64,000 bases of DNA from JAIQFL01 sp035295745 (GCA_035295745.1 DATGIL010000049.1:1-64000); one strand, 5' to 3'. Positions 28,144-37,642 are shown, numbered from the stretch's first letter. Translations and numbers: made by a program. Notes: a model not told the origin generated them from the sequence alone.

Positions 28144-28959
28144 ATGCACTCCGTGGTCATGCTGCTCACAGCGATGCTCCTGGTGTCCTCGACCATGCCA
28201 GGGGACGATCCTGACCCCCTCGCACTTGCGCGCACGTCCATGGAAGCCAACCACGCCAATGGACTGAAGGCTTCGCAGTATGCATACCGCGAGTACAAGG
28301 TTCAGCGCGACCTCGACACCAACGGCAAGGAGACGGGGCGCAACACGCAGACCTGGGACGTCATCGGACTGGAAGGCTCAACTTATCGTAAGCTGATCAT
28401 GCGGAATGACAAACCATTGCCGGCGAAGGAGCAGAAGCGCGAAGACGAGCGTCTGCGAAAAGAAACCGAGTTGCGCCGAAAAGAAACGCCCGAGGAACGG
28501 CGCAACCGCACTTTCTCGTTTTCCTACAGCCTCTCCTTCCCTTATCAAAAACTGGCGGACATGTACGATCTGCGCTACGCCGGGGAAGAGACTGTCGACG
28601 GAATTCCGGCCTCGGTGATTGAAGGCACGCCGAAACCGGGATATCAGGCCACTTCATCGAACGAGCGGGAAGCTCTCAACTACAAAGTAAAACTCTGGCT
28701 CGCCAAGCCGGACTGCAATATGGCGCGGATGGAACTGGAGGTGGTCGGCGATCACTCCCGAATGCAGAAGGGCACCAATGTGCGGTTCGAGTCCGCCCGG
28801 CACGACGACGGCGTTTGGCTGACGTCTTTGATTACATTTCGCTTCACCGCGAAATTTTTCAAGATGTTGAACGCTCGCGGTGAAATGACGATGACCTTCT
28901 CCGACTATCACAAATTCCAGGTGGATAGTCGCATGGTGGACACTGGGCAGGACCGCTAG
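28144..28959 (+). CDS. Secreted protein of unknown function, LolA/LppX-like fold possible
   Basis: The 271-residue product starts with a hydrophobic signal (MHSVVMLLTAMLLVSS). The body contains a charged Arg/Glu/Lys helix (about residues 95-120) and an antiparallel beta pattern with YAGEETVDGIPASVIEGTPKPGY and VKLWLAKPDCNMARMELEV, resembling outer-membrane lipoprotein-sorting proteins. The resemblance is by pattern only. Its stop shares bases CTAG with the stop of the convergent gene at 28956. Confidence 0.7.
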   Translation: MHSVVMLLTAMLLVSSTMPGDDPDPLALARTSMEANHANGLKASQYAYREYKVQRDLDTNGKETGRNTQTWDVIGLEGSTYRKLIMRNDKPLPAKEQKREDERLRKETELRRKETPEERRNRTFSFSYSLSFPYQKLADMYDLRYAGEETVDGIPASVIEGTPKPGYQATSSNEREALNYKVKLWLAKPDCNMARMELEVVGDHSRMQKGTNVRFESARHDDGVWLTSLITFRFTAKFFKMLNARGEMTMTFSDYHKFQVDSRMVDTGQDR

Positions 28960-29696
28960 TTCTCGGCCGGCCTTTCTGCGTGATCGATCACCAGCACCTG
29001 GACAGGCGCTTTCTGCGCGCGCAGGCGCAATCCGAGTTGCTCCTGGACTGCGGTGAAGACGGAAGGCTTGTCGAGCCTCTCGAGCGCGGCGCTCTCCCCG
29101 GCTTTGGCCGTGCGGGAGTTTTCGGGAGTCCACTGCAGTCGGAAATTGAAGGTGCCTTCCAAGCCTGTGAGGTTCACTACGGGCAGGTCCATTTGACGGG
29201 AGAGCACCTCCGCGAAACGGTCCATCGACGCGTTCCTGGCGACGATATCTCCACGTCCGTTGCTGGTCTGGTGGCTCTCTCCATCGGTTCTTTCCATCTT
29301 CGGCCCATTCTTCGCGACCTCCAGGACATAAGCCTGTATCGGTTTGGTCTCGCGGTGGAGAGCCAGTTTGAAGCGCTCCGCCATTAGCGATCGCAGCATC
29401 GTCATCACATCAGCGTCCGGTCGTTCGCCCTTGGCGTCGATGTCGAACCGGTCTGAGTCCAGCCAATCCGGGCCGCCAAGAATTTGGTTCGGTCCGATTC
29501 CGTAGGCTGCCATGATGCAGCGCTTCAATGTCACATTCTCGGCAGTGAGCCGGCCATTTCCGGAGTGGACGCCGGAAGAACTTGGGTCGGCATTGCTGGG
29601 CTTGATCGAAGCGACCTCAAATCGCAGCGACGCCTCGGACTGCCCGAAGGCCAGTCCGGAGGCGCAGAGTATCGCGCAAGCAACTTCTCGAATCAC
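28956..29696 (-). CDS. TIGR03435-type soil-associated secreted protein
   Basis: GTG 29696 is chosen because GGGAGGGG lies 5 nt upstream; the longer frame to 29831 has no such support. The 246-residue product has a signal peptide (ACAILCASGLAFGQ) and the hallmarks of this Acidobacteriota-rich family: RFEVASIKPS, LTAENVTLKRCIMAAYGI, QILGGPDWLDSDRFDIDAK, MLRSLMAERFKLALHRETK, YVLEVAKNGPKM, VVNLTGLEGTFNFRLQWTP and the terminal VLVIDHAERPAEN. Its function is not established in the family. Expansion of this family supports the Solibacter-like assignment. Confidence 0.92.
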   Translation of the reverse strand: MIREVACAILCASGLAFGQSEASLRFEVASIKPSNADPSSSGVHSGNGRLTAENVTLKRCIMAAYGIGPNQILGGPDWLDSDRFDIDAKGERPDADVMTMLRSLMAERFKLALHRETKPIQAYVLEVAKNGPKMERTDGESHQTSNGRGDIVARNASMDRFAEVLSRQMDLPVVNLTGLEGTFNFRLQWTPENSRTAKAGESAALERLDKPSVFTAVQEQLGLRLRAQKAPVQVLVIDHAERPAEN

Positions 29697-29934
29697 TTGT
29701 GCCCCTCCCGACGTTAGACGACATGCGTCGTGGGAGCGTTGGGTTTTGTTGCTGACCGATTCTTCAGTCAAATTAAATAGTCCTCGCACGGGACAGCAAC
29801 GTGAAGCGCTCTCCCCCCAACACCTCGTCACCGGCGTATGCTCTTCGACTGGATGGTGGCTGGCGATCTGCTCAATGCGATCCGGATCCTGGCCGTTCGC
29901 GGAATAGGCTCTTTACAGGCATCTTATTTTGGAC

Positions 29935-30342
29935 CTATTCAGCCATCAAAGTGTCCAGTAGCCAGCGTGGCATCACGATCTGAGCGCCAGCCCATACGGA
30001 GGGAAAGTGCTTGAGGTTGCCGGTTACCAAATAGTTTGCGTGCGCGGCCTGAGCACATTCTAGAAAAACATCGTCGTCCGGGTCGGAGCACGCCCGTACG
30101 ATTTCCGTTGGACGCACCCAAATCGCCTTCTCACGGATGGACTGAAGTACGCTCTGGATCACGTCATCAGGACGTTCAGTCGCGGACGTGCTGAGGACCT
30201 CCTCATACTCGGCATAGATATTGCCACTAACGCACATTTGGATGGATCCGCTGACCGCGGACAGGAATATCTGTGCGGAAGGGTCAAGGGGCTGGAGCAA
30301 CGCCGAAACGACTACGTTGGTATCGAGAACGATCCGAATCAT
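29935..30342 (-). CDS. PIN-domain toxin, VapC-like
   Basis: The 135-residue protein starts RIVLDTNVVVSALL (first acidic residue D7) and has later acidic positions in YAEYEEVLS and CSDPDDDVFLECA, matching the PIN ribonuclease active site. The subgroup is the COG1569-type. The gene overlaps the upstream antitoxin by 4 nt (ATGA), the usual antitoxin-first layout. It would cleave RNA when freed from its partner. Confidence 0.87.
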   Translation of the reverse strand: MIRIVLDTNVVVSALLQPLDPSAQIFLSAVSGSIQMCVSGNIYAEYEEVLSTSATERPDDVIQSVLQSIREKAIWVRPTEIVRACSDPDDDVFLECAQAAHANYLVTGNLKHFPSVWAGAQIVMPRWLLDTLMAE

Positions 30343-30590
30343 CCGCCCGGTCGCAAGCTGGACTCACGCCGGGACTGCCGGGCCGCGGCGATCTCCGCGC
30401 CGATCTCTTCCGCGGACAGTTGATCGAGTCCGGCTTCCTTAGCGGTTTTCCATGATTTCTCAAGCCATTCCGGTGCCAAGTCATGTTGCAGCGCCTGGCG
30501 AGCGTATTGCTCGGCGGAAAGCCCTTGCGCGCGCGCTTTGCGGGTGAGCGCTGCCATCTGCTCGTCGGGAAGTTCAATCGTGAGTATCAT
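30339..30590 (-). CDS. Antitoxin of the PIN-domain pair
   Basis: ATG 30590 gives 83 residues: an N-terminal ribbon-helix-helix-like segment (ILTIELPDEQMAALTRKARAQGLSAEQYARQAL across residues 2-34) followed by an acidic/charged C-terminal tail (SAEEIGAEIAAARQSRRES) that would wrap the toxin. It precedes and overlaps the toxin gene. Autoregulation of the pair is expected from the family but no operator was identified. Confidence 0.8.
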   Translation of the reverse strand: MILTIELPDEQMAALTRKARAQGLSAEQYARQALQHDLAPEWLEKSWKTAKEAGLDQLSAEEIGAEIAAARQSRRESSLRPGG

Positions 30591-30729
30591 GGTCAAACTC
30601 TTGCCCCTCTCTCCGGCGTAAAGGATATGTGCGTGCCTGTCACGGGTCTCAGCTTCCCGGACGCTTCCAGTCCCCAGCCGACGAAGTCCAGCTATACCAC
30701 GCAGCTACACCGAAAGGGGGCACTGGACC

Positions 30730-31407
30730 TCAGCCGTCGAAGCGGTAGCCCAGCCCTCGCAGATTTCGCAGGTATCGCGGATTGGCGGGGTCGGGCTCGA
30801 TCTTGCGGCGTAAATTGGCAATATGATTATCCACGATCCGGTCGGAGGCGAACGTGTCGGGGCCCCACGCGCCGGCCAACAGGCGCTCGCGACTCAGCAC
30901 ACGTCCCCGGCCCCGAATGAACAACGCCAGTAGCTTGAATTCGAGCGGGGTCAGCTCTACCGTTTTCCCGGCCCGTCGCAACTCGCCTCTCTGAAAATCC
31001 ACCTCGATGTCGCCGAAGCGGTAGATCTCGATTTCGGGCTCGCCCCGCGCGCGCCGTAGCAGCGCTTTGATGCGCGCACGCAGTTCGCGTGTGCCGAACG
31101 GTTTCGTAACGTAGTCGTCGGCGCCCAACTCGAAGCCGAGCACCTTCTCGGCCTCCTGAGTCTTGGCGGTCAACATCAGGATCGGAGTCCGCGACCCCGC
31201 CCGCCGGAGCTCGCGGCAAACCTCGAAGCCGTCCTTTCCGGGCAGCATGACATCCAGCAGGATCAGGTCGAATTCCGATTCACGTGCCCTTCGCGCAGCC
31301 ACGCTGCCGTCCGTGACGACCTCCACATCGTAGCCTTCCATCTTGAGGTCGTCTTCGAGCCCCAGCGCGATTCCCGGCTCATCCTCTACTACCAGGATCC
31401 GCGTCAT
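30730..31407 (-). CDS. OmpR/PhoB-family response regulator
   Basis: The 225-residue protein has a receiver domain (phospho-acceptor D52 in LILLDVMLPGKDG, conserved K in DDYVTKPFGTREL) and a C-terminal winged helix (VELTPLEFKLLALFIRGRGRVLSRERLLAGAWG, DNHIANLRRKIE). The ATG overlaps the stop of the upstream kinase gene by 4 nt, so it is the cognate partner of that kinase. Targets are unknown. Confidence 0.93.
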   Translation of the reverse strand: MTRILVVEDEPGIALGLEDDLKMEGYDVEVVTDGSVAARRARESEFDLILLDVMLPGKDGFEVCRELRRAGSRTPILMLTAKTQEAEKVLGFELGADDYVTKPFGTRELRARIKALLRRARGEPEIEIYRFGDIEVDFQRGELRRAGKTVELTPLEFKLLALFIRGRGRVLSRERLLAGAWGPDTFASDRIVDNHIANLRRKIEPDPANPRYLRNLRGLGYRFDG

Positions 31408-33329
31408 GCCGCAGCCCCGCTGGCCGGCAGGAGCATCGTGAAGGTGCTGCCCTTCCCGGGCTCGCTTTCCACCGTGATGTCTCCGCCATGCGCCGCCACA
31501 ATGTGCCGTACCATCGCCAGTCCTACGCCCGATCCCTTCACATTCGCCGCTGTCGCCGCCGTGCCCCGCACGAACTTCCGGAAGATCGCCTTCCGTTCCG
31601 CGGGCGCGATCCCAACACCCTGGTCGCGAACCCGAATCGCCACGCTATGTCCCTCGCGTCCCAACTCCACCCACACGGTGGGATGTTGGGGCGAGTACTT
31701 CAGGGCATTATCCACCAGGTTGCGCAGCGCCACTGAGATCGCCTCGGGATCGGCGTCGATCCGAAAGCGCGATTCAGTTCCCATGGTCTCGATATGCCGC
31801 CCCTGGCTTGCAATCTGCCCTTCGAATTCGCCCACTACATGCCGGACCAGCGCGCCTGCGTCGAGTTCCTCGAAGCGGTACTGTCGGGCTCCTGCCTCCA
31901 TCCTGCCAAAATTCAGGAGACCTTCCACGAGACGCTGCAGGCGCGCCGTCTCACGCACCAGGGTCTCATAGTAAACCTGGCGGCGGTCTTCATTGGGCAC
32001 CCGCCCCAGCAAAAGAATCTCGGAAAGCTGGCGAATCGAGGTGAGTGGCGAGCGGAATTCGTGCGAGACGCCCGAGACGAAGTCCGACTGCATTCGCGAT
32101 ACCTCCATCTCGCGCCGGATGGCGCGCGCGATGAAATAAGTACCGCTGATCAAAAATATCACCATTACGCTGGTCCCCAGCAGCAGGAAGCGTTGACGCG
32201 CAATCATGCCGGCCTGGGTGAGGCTGGGCACGCCCGTGACGTAGAGGGTCCAGGGCAGCCCGGTTTCATCCTGGGTGCGGACAGCGGCGCGATTGTGGCT
32301 GTCCTTGTGACCGGCCAGCAGACGCCCTTCACTGTCGAACACCGCGGGAACTACATCCTTCGCGGCGAGGATCTGTTTCAGGAAAGATTCGGGCCGCGTT
32401 ACCAGCACCGCCCGCCGTTCGGGCCCGCCCCGCCAGATCACGAAGAAGGGGCGGCGATCGACCCACACGATGCTCTGCCCGCGCGGGGCTGGTTCGGTTT
32501 TTCGCTGGCCCCAGGCGAGAGCGGCGGCGTCCGACAAGGCCAGCGACTCCGCCGGCGGCAATCCCTGGCTGCCGGCAAGGCGTGAGGCCTCCCGCCAATA
32601 GAACTCAAACTGGCCGCGCGTCAACTGCCACCTTGCCGAGAGCAGGTCTTTCAGAAGCGCTGCCATGCGGGTCCGAACCTCAGCAGCAGGCGTCGTGGCG
32701 GATGCCTGCGCCGTCAGCTCGCACTCGGCGTGGCGGCCCAGGAGGTCCGCCGGAACTCCCGCGACGCGAACGCCCGTCATGCCGGCCAGCCGGACATAGG
32801 CTGCGCGACTATCCTGGTAGCGTCCGGCATTGCGCATCACCCGGCTGTAGCGCAGCAGGGCACCCGCGCGAGTGGCCGGATCCGGAGACGCGGCCAGACG
32901 CTGATACGTTTCGGCGGCCTTTTGCAGACGCCCCTGCTGGAACTCGAGAAGCTCCGCCTCGGCGAAAAGCATTTCCGGAGCTTCCGGTTCAGCCGAAGGA
33001 AATGGCCGGAATAGCAGGCGCCCCGCGGGTTCCGCGGACATCTCCTCGCCGTTGAGGAGAAGAAGCAGGCCATCTTCAGGCGCGTCCTCGGGAGAGGGAT
33101 TGGCGATGAAAGCTCCGAGCCGATCGCCGGTCTCGGCGAGCGTCCGCTTGAGCGTCGCCGCGGCCTGATCGGCGGCCTGTTCGAGGAGTTCCTGGGCGCG
33201 TTGCGCCTCGACAATGCGCTCCTGATCGAGTAATTTCCATGCGGACCAGCCCACGGCTGATACGGACACGAGGGTCAAGAGGAATAGGATCAGGAGAAGG
33301 CTACGAGGCGGCTTGAGCCACGCTTTCAT
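31404..33329 (-). CDS. Membrane sensor histidine kinase with TPR-like extracytoplasmic domain
   Basis: ATG 33329 gives 641 residues. Helix 1 lies at about 8-30 (SLLLILFLLTLVSVSAVGW) and helix 2 at about 385-405. Between them is a roughly 350-residue sensor region with helical repeats of TPR type (LLEFQQGRLQKAAETYQRLA, ALLRYSRVMRNAGRYQDSRA). The cytoplasmic part has HisKA with H423 (VSHEFRSPLTS) and an HATPase with NALKYS, DQGVGIA and GSGVGLAMV. It is coupled by a 4-nt overlap to the OmpR-type regulator. The amidase stop lies 25 nt upstream of its start. Confidence 0.92.
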   Translation of the reverse strand: MKAWLKPPRSLLLILFLLTLVSVSAVGWSAWKLLDQERIVEAQRAQELLEQAADQAAATLKRTLAETGDRLGAFIANPSPEDAPEDGLLLLLNGEEMSAEPAGRLLFRPFPSAEPEAPEMLFAEAELLEFQQGRLQKAAETYQRLAASPDPATRAGALLRYSRVMRNAGRYQDSRAAYVRLAGMTGVRVAGVPADLLGRHAECELTAQASATTPAAEVRTRMAALLKDLLSARWQLTRGQFEFYWREASRLAGSQGLPPAESLALSDAAALAWGQRKTEPAPRGQSIVWVDRRPFFVIWRGGPERRAVLVTRPESFLKQILAAKDVVPAVFDSEGRLLAGHKDSHNRAAVRTQDETGLPWTLYVTGVPSLTQAGMIARQRFLLLGTSVMVIFLISGTYFIARAIRREMEVSRMQSDFVSGVSHEFRSPLTSIRQLSEILLLGRVPNEDRRQVYYETLVRETARLQRLVEGLLNFGRMEAGARQYRFEELDAGALVRHVVGEFEGQIASQGRHIETMGTESRFRIDADPEAISVALRNLVDNALKYSPQHPTVWVELGREGHSVAIRVRDQGVGIAPAERKAIFRKFVRGTAATAANVKGSGVGLAMVRHIVAAHGGDITVESEPGKGSTFTMLLPASGAAA

Positions 33330-33354
33330 ATGTGGCCGACAAGCAAAGTGTACC

Positions 33355-34749
33355 TCACTCTTCGGAAACAGGGGTGGGATTGGGGGGTTCGGTTCGTGGT
33401 GCTTTCCAGCCGCCGAACGTCTCTTCCAAGGCCGCCGCGACACGAAGCGCAACGTCCTCGCGCCAGGGACGAGCCACGACCTGGACCGCGACCGGCAGCC
33501 CGCCGGACGTCTCGCCGCAACGCACTACAGCCGCCGGCCATCCGGTCAGATTGAACGCCATCGTGTGACTGAAGCCGCGGAAGTTCGCGTCCAACGTCGA
33601 AGTCCCGTGCGGGAGTGCAGCATGAATGTACGCCGGACAGAGAATCACATCGAAGTCGCGCAGGAAGGCGAACATCCCCGTGCGATAGGCGTCCCATTCG
33701 GCCCAATAGCTCTGTAAGCCCGCAAGGTCCGTCCGGTACACCTCCAGTTTGTCGAGCCACCCGCGCAGCAGAGGATGCACGGCAGTCGAGCCGAGTTGCT
33801 GCAGGTACTGCCAGAGCCCGTCGCCGCCGTCTGCGCCAATCAGCTTCATCTCCAGGTCGTAGGATTGCTCGATGCCGTGCGGGCGCGCCTCCTCTATGCC
33901 TCGAACCTCAGAGGCTAGCGATTTGGCCGCTGCACGAACCACTCGCGAGACGTCCTCATCCGCCGCAGCGATCCCGTTGTCCGTATAGAACGCCACCCGC
34001 AGATCCCTCAATTCGACTGCGCGCGGATCGTGAAAAGGCATGCTGACTGTGCTCACGTCACATCCATCGGTGCCGATCAGCAATGGCATCACGGCGATCA
34101 GATCCTCCACATAACGAGCCATCGGCCCGATCTGCCATAACGCCTCGATCCAGCCGCCCGACGGAGGAAAATGACCCGTCCGCGGCAAACGGCCCGAGGT
34201 CGGTTTGATGCCGGCGATGCCGCAGAACGCGGCCGGCAGACGCACGCTGCCGGCGCAATCGCTACCCAATCCAAGAGGCGATCCACAACTCGCGATCAGA
34301 GCCGCCTCCCCACCGCTGCTACCGCCCGAAGTGCGCGCCGGGTCGTATGGATTGCGAGTAGCGCCGAACAGCAGATTGTCGCTTTCAAACGCAAAGAGCA
34401 GGTCCGGCAAATTGGTGTGGGCGAGGGGAAGCGCTCCTGCGGCTCGCAGCCGCGCGACCAGGGTGGCGTCCGCTACCGAAGGCGCGGCGTGCTTGCGGCC
34501 GAGAGTTCCGGCCGTGCAGACGGAGCCCGCTACCTCGATGGAATCTTTAATGCTGAACGGCACGCCATGTAACGGACCCGGCTGAGGCGCGTCGCCGCGA
34601 TCCAGTACCTCAATCACCGCATTGATTTGCGGATTGACGCGTGCAATCTGTTCCCGGTGGGCCTGCATCAACTCCACGGAGGAGATCTGGCGCTCGCGAA
34701 TCAAACGCGCCTGCTCCACTGCGGAGCGCGATAGGACGTCCTGCATCAT
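33355..34749 (-). CDS. Amidase-signature family hydrolase
   Basis: The 464-residue protein has the Ser-cisSer-Lys catalytic set: K68 in GVPFSIKDSIEVAG, S144 in TSGGSSGGEAALIA and the nucleophile S168 in LGSDCAGSVRLPA. Members hydrolyse amides (indoleacetamide, Glu-tRNA-Gln in GatA, fatty amides); here the gatB/gatC context is missing, so it is not assigned as GatA. The first ATG overlaps the hybrid kinase stop (ATGA), placing a hydrolase within a signalling operon. There is no signal peptide. Confidence 0.88.
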   Translation of the reverse strand: MMQDVLSRSAVEQARLIRERQISSVELMQAHREQIARVNPQINAVIEVLDRGDAPQPGPLHGVPFSIKDSIEVAGSVCTAGTLGRKHAAPSVADATLVARLRAAGALPLAHTNLPDLLFAFESDNLLFGATRNPYDPARTSGGSSGGEAALIASCGSPLGLGSDCAGSVRLPAAFCGIAGIKPTSGRLPRTGHFPPSGGWIEALWQIGPMARYVEDLIAVMPLLIGTDGCDVSTVSMPFHDPRAVELRDLRVAFYTDNGIAAADEDVSRVVRAAAKSLASEVRGIEEARPHGIEQSYDLEMKLIGADGGDGLWQYLQQLGSTAVHPLLRGWLDKLEVYRTDLAGLQSYWAEWDAYRTGMFAFLRDFDVILCPAYIHAALPHGTSTLDANFRGFSHTMAFNLTGWPAAVVRCGETSGGLPVAVQVVARPWREDVALRVAAALEETFGGWKAPRTEPPNPTPVSEE

Positions 34750-37136
34750 CCCGCGTCCGGCTGCGCCCTTCCGATGCTCTGCGCCACCAGGTCCCTCAGC
34801 TCACCCAACAACGATTCGGTGTTCGATCCCTTCTTGACCACACTCTGCACGTAACCGTTGAGGCGCCGCCGGTCGTCTGCGGTCAGATCTTTCGCGGTCA
34901 GCACGATTACGGGAATGCGCCGGCCCTCGGGAACCCGCCGGAACTCGTCGATAAAAGTGAAGCCGTCCATCTCGGGCATCATGAGGTCCAGGAGCACGAG
35001 GCCCGGCAGCTTACTGGCCGCCATCTCCAACGCGATCCGGCCGTTCGCCGCAGTCTGCACCTGCCAGCCGTCTTTCTCCAGCGTGTTCTTGAGAATGTAG
35101 CGAGTGTCCGGGTCGTCTTCCACCACCAGCACCGGCACTTGCCCATGCTTTGAACCGTACTTGCGAATCACGGAGATGAGCCGCTCACGATTGATCGGCT
35201 TCATCATATACTCGGCGGCGCCCAGCGCGTACCCCATGCTCTTGTTGTCCACCATGGTCAGCATGATGACGGGGATATCGTGCAGGCCGGGATCGGCTTT
35301 CAGCGCGGAGAGCACACTCCAGCCGTCCATTCGGGGCATCGCGACGTCCAAAGTGATCACGTCCGGATGCAGCTCATGGGCGCGTTTCAGACCTTCCTCG
35401 CCCCCGGTAGCGCATTCTACCCGATAGCCCTCTTTTCCAAGGAACGATTGCATCAGCTCGCGCACGGTCGGATCGTCGTCGATGATCAGTACGCATCCGG
35501 CAGATTTTTTGGTGGCCGGGGCCGGTGCAGGCGTGGCTTCGTCAACTAGAACCATGGTTTCGGCAGTCTTCGGATCGCGCACCTCGACGGGAATACGAAT
35601 CGTAAATGTCGTGCCTTTACCCAGCTCGCTCTCCACCGTGATATTGCCGCCCATCAACTCGCAAAACTTCCGCGTGATGGTGAGACCCAGGCCGGTTCCG
35701 CCGTACTTCCGGGTGGTCGAGGCGTCGGCTTGAGTGAATGCCTCAAAGACCTTGCCCGCCTGCTCCTGTGTCATCCCGATGCCCGAATCTTTCACGTGGA
35801 ACGCCACCCACGAACGCGATCCAACCTGTTCGCTGCGCACGCGAAGTTCGATTTTCCCGCCCTTGGTGAACTTCGAGGCATTGCTCAGCAAATTGAATAG
35901 TCCCTGACGCACTTTGGTCAGATCGGCTCGAATCGCGGCGATTTCCGGCGCCACATCCACCACCAACTGATTGGCATTCTTATCGATCAGGGGCTGCATT
36001 GTGGTCACGACATCGCGCACCATGTCGTGGACGCTGAAGGCCTCCAGGTAAAGATCCATCTTGCCGGCTTCAATCTTGGAGAGATCGAGGATGTCGTTGA
36101 TCAGCGCCAGCAAATGTTTGCCGGCGGCATTGATTTTATTGAGATCGGGGATGAAATCTTCCTGGCCGAGATCCTGCGCCTCTTCGGTCAGCATCTCGCT
36201 ATAACCGATGATGGCGTTCATCGGCGTACGCAGCTCGTGGCTCATGTTGGCCAGAAACTGGCTCTTCGCCTGATTGGCGGTTTCCGCAGCCTCCATCAGC
36301 ACCTGGAGTTCCTGGTGGCGCGATTCAAGTTCGGCATTGGCACTGGTCAAGTCGCCGCGCGTCTTTCGCAGGCGCGCCGCCATGTCGTTAAAGGCGTTGG
36401 CCAGCTCTCCCAATTCGTCGTTGGCGGAAAGCTTAATGTAGCAGCTCAGGTCTCCGCCGCCGAGCGAGTCGGCTCCCGCCTTGAGCACGCCCAGGCCGCG
36501 CGTCAGATGGCGCGAGACCAGAATTGCCAAAAGCCCTGACAGCAGTCCTGATATTACGAAGATCGCGACGGTCACACGATCGGTAATGCGCGCCACTTCG
36601 TAGAAGGCCAGGCTGGACGCGTCCACGCTGTCTTTTTCATACTGCTGCACTTTGGGCAGCAATTGCGTCATCACTTTCTGGCTCAGCGGTTCGGCATGAA
36701 CCACAACTTCGGTAATGGCCTTCGACTGATTTCGCCCGAAATTCTCGTAGAAGATCCGCCAGGAACTACTGAGTTCGTGATATGCGGCGGCAAAGGAATC
36801 GATGGCCGCGATCCCGCCGGCGTCGCTGAGCGCGCGCATCTGCGCGATCTGGGACTCGGTATGGTCGAGTCGCACGTTCACGCGGCTGACTTCTTCGGCT
36901 GAAGTTCCGCCGCTGGTCACGTCGGCCATGTCCTGGCTCAGCAGCGTCACCTGTTTCTGGTAGTCGTTCAATTCCTCGTGAATCGAGCTGATCAGATCCT
37001 GCCGGCTGATGGCGCGTCGTAGTTCCTCAAATGTGGTCTTGCGCTTGAAATCGCTCCAGAAGTAAATGACCAGATTCAATCCCAGCAGCACCAGGATCGC
37101 GAAATACGAAAGTATCAGCCGCCGGCGGATAGTCAT
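34746..37136 (-). CDS. Hybrid sensor histidine kinase with two C-terminal receiver domains
   Basis: The 796-residue protein has helix 1 (about 8-27), a helical extracytoplasmic sensor (30-185), helix 2 (about 188-208), a HAMP domain (209-262), a short coiled coil, HisKA with H300 (NMSHELRTPMN), HATPase (NLLSNASKF, DSGIGM, GTGLGLTI), then two receivers (DVITLDVAMPRMDG and VLLDLMMPEMDG). It has no output domain, so phosphate probably passes to a separate regulator. The small PBP-like gene lies 2 nt upstream and the amidase overlaps downstream. Confidence 0.93.
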   Translation of the reverse strand: MTIRRRLILSYFAILVLLGLNLVIYFWSDFKRKTTFEELRRAISRQDLISSIHEELNDYQKQVTLLSQDMADVTSGGTSAEEVSRVNVRLDHTESQIAQMRALSDAGGIAAIDSFAAAYHELSSSWRIFYENFGRNQSKAITEVVVHAEPLSQKVMTQLLPKVQQYEKDSVDASSLAFYEVARITDRVTVAIFVISGLLSGLLAILVSRHLTRGLGVLKAGADSLGGGDLSCYIKLSANDELGELANAFNDMAARLRKTRGDLTSANAELESRHQELQVLMEAAETANQAKSQFLANMSHELRTPMNAIIGYSEMLTEEAQDLGQEDFIPDLNKINAAGKHLLALINDILDLSKIEAGKMDLYLEAFSVHDMVRDVVTTMQPLIDKNANQLVVDVAPEIAAIRADLTKVRQGLFNLLSNASKFTKGGKIELRVRSEQVGSRSWVAFHVKDSGIGMTQEQAGKVFEAFTQADASTTRKYGGTGLGLTITRKFCELMGGNITVESELGKGTTFTIRIPVEVRDPKTAETMVLVDEATPAPAPATKKSAGCVLIIDDDPTVRELMQSFLGKEGYRVECATGGEEGLKRAHELHPDVITLDVAMPRMDGWSVLSALKADPGLHDIPVIMLTMVDNKSMGYALGAAEYMMKPINRERLISVIRKYGSKHGQVPVLVVEDDPDTRYILKNTLEKDGWQVQTAANGRIALEMAASKLPGLVLLDLMMPEMDGFTFIDEFRRVPEGRRIPVIVLTAKDLTADDRRRLNGYVQSVVKKGSNTESLLGELRDLVAQSIGRAQPDAG

Positions 37137-37138
37137 CG

Positions 37139-37642
37139 CTAACGAAGTGCGTAGCCTTTGTCCCCGGGAAGTTTCCCATCGATCTTGAGCACTTTCAAAC
37201 CCTTGGGCACCCCGGTAGCTTCCACGAATGCCACCGACCCCGGGATCGCGGAAACCAGCTCAGTCGCCATCTCGTTGGAGTAGACAATCTTGGGACCGCT
37301 GGACGCCTCGGCGCGAAACACCTTGGAGATCCAGTATTGCCGGAATTGCGATTCCGACATCTGGTAGATGGTCTTGAGCACCACATCGCGTTCCCGGGTT
37401 GCTGGAGCGCGAATCAAAAGCGTGACTCGCAAGTTCGAATTCCAGAACTGGCGATCTCCCAAGAGCAGCTTGCGAATCTCGCCGAAACTCAGGTTATCCG
37501 CCGGAGTGTCCGGCCGCACAACAACGGCGATGTCGTTATCCGCGCTGCCCGCCGGGGGCACCACCAGACCGAGAAAAATCAAGAGAAAGAGTAAACCCCG
37601 ACGATGAGCACACTGTGCCCACAACATGAATCCGTGAACCAT
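37139..37642 (-). CDS. Small periplasmic phosphate-binding-like (PBP) protein
   Basis: The 167-residue product has a signal peptide (GLLFLLIFLGLVVPPAGSA) and a truncated PstS-like domain: IAVVVRPDTPADNLSFGEIRKLLLGD, WNSNLRVTLLIR, and SVAFVEATGVPKGLKVLKIDG. Such short PBP-like proteins are usually not part of a transporter. With only 2 nt to the hybrid kinase start, it may present a ligand to that kinase's extracytoplasmic domain (inference). ATG 37642 is used; ATG 37627 is possible. Confidence 0.75.
   Translation of the reverse strand: MVHGFMLWAQCAHRRGLLFLLIFLGLVVPPAGSADNDIAVVVRPDTPADNLSFGEIRKLLLGDRQFWNSNLRVTLLIRAPATRERDVVLKTIYQMSESQFRQYWISKVFRAEASSGPKIVYSNEMATELVSAIPGSVAFVEATGVPKGLKVLKIDGKLPGDKGYALR

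Noticed and set aside
33355..34749. Amidase as GatA
   Set aside because: The catalytic set fits the whole amidase-signature family, and no gatB or gatC lies nearby.
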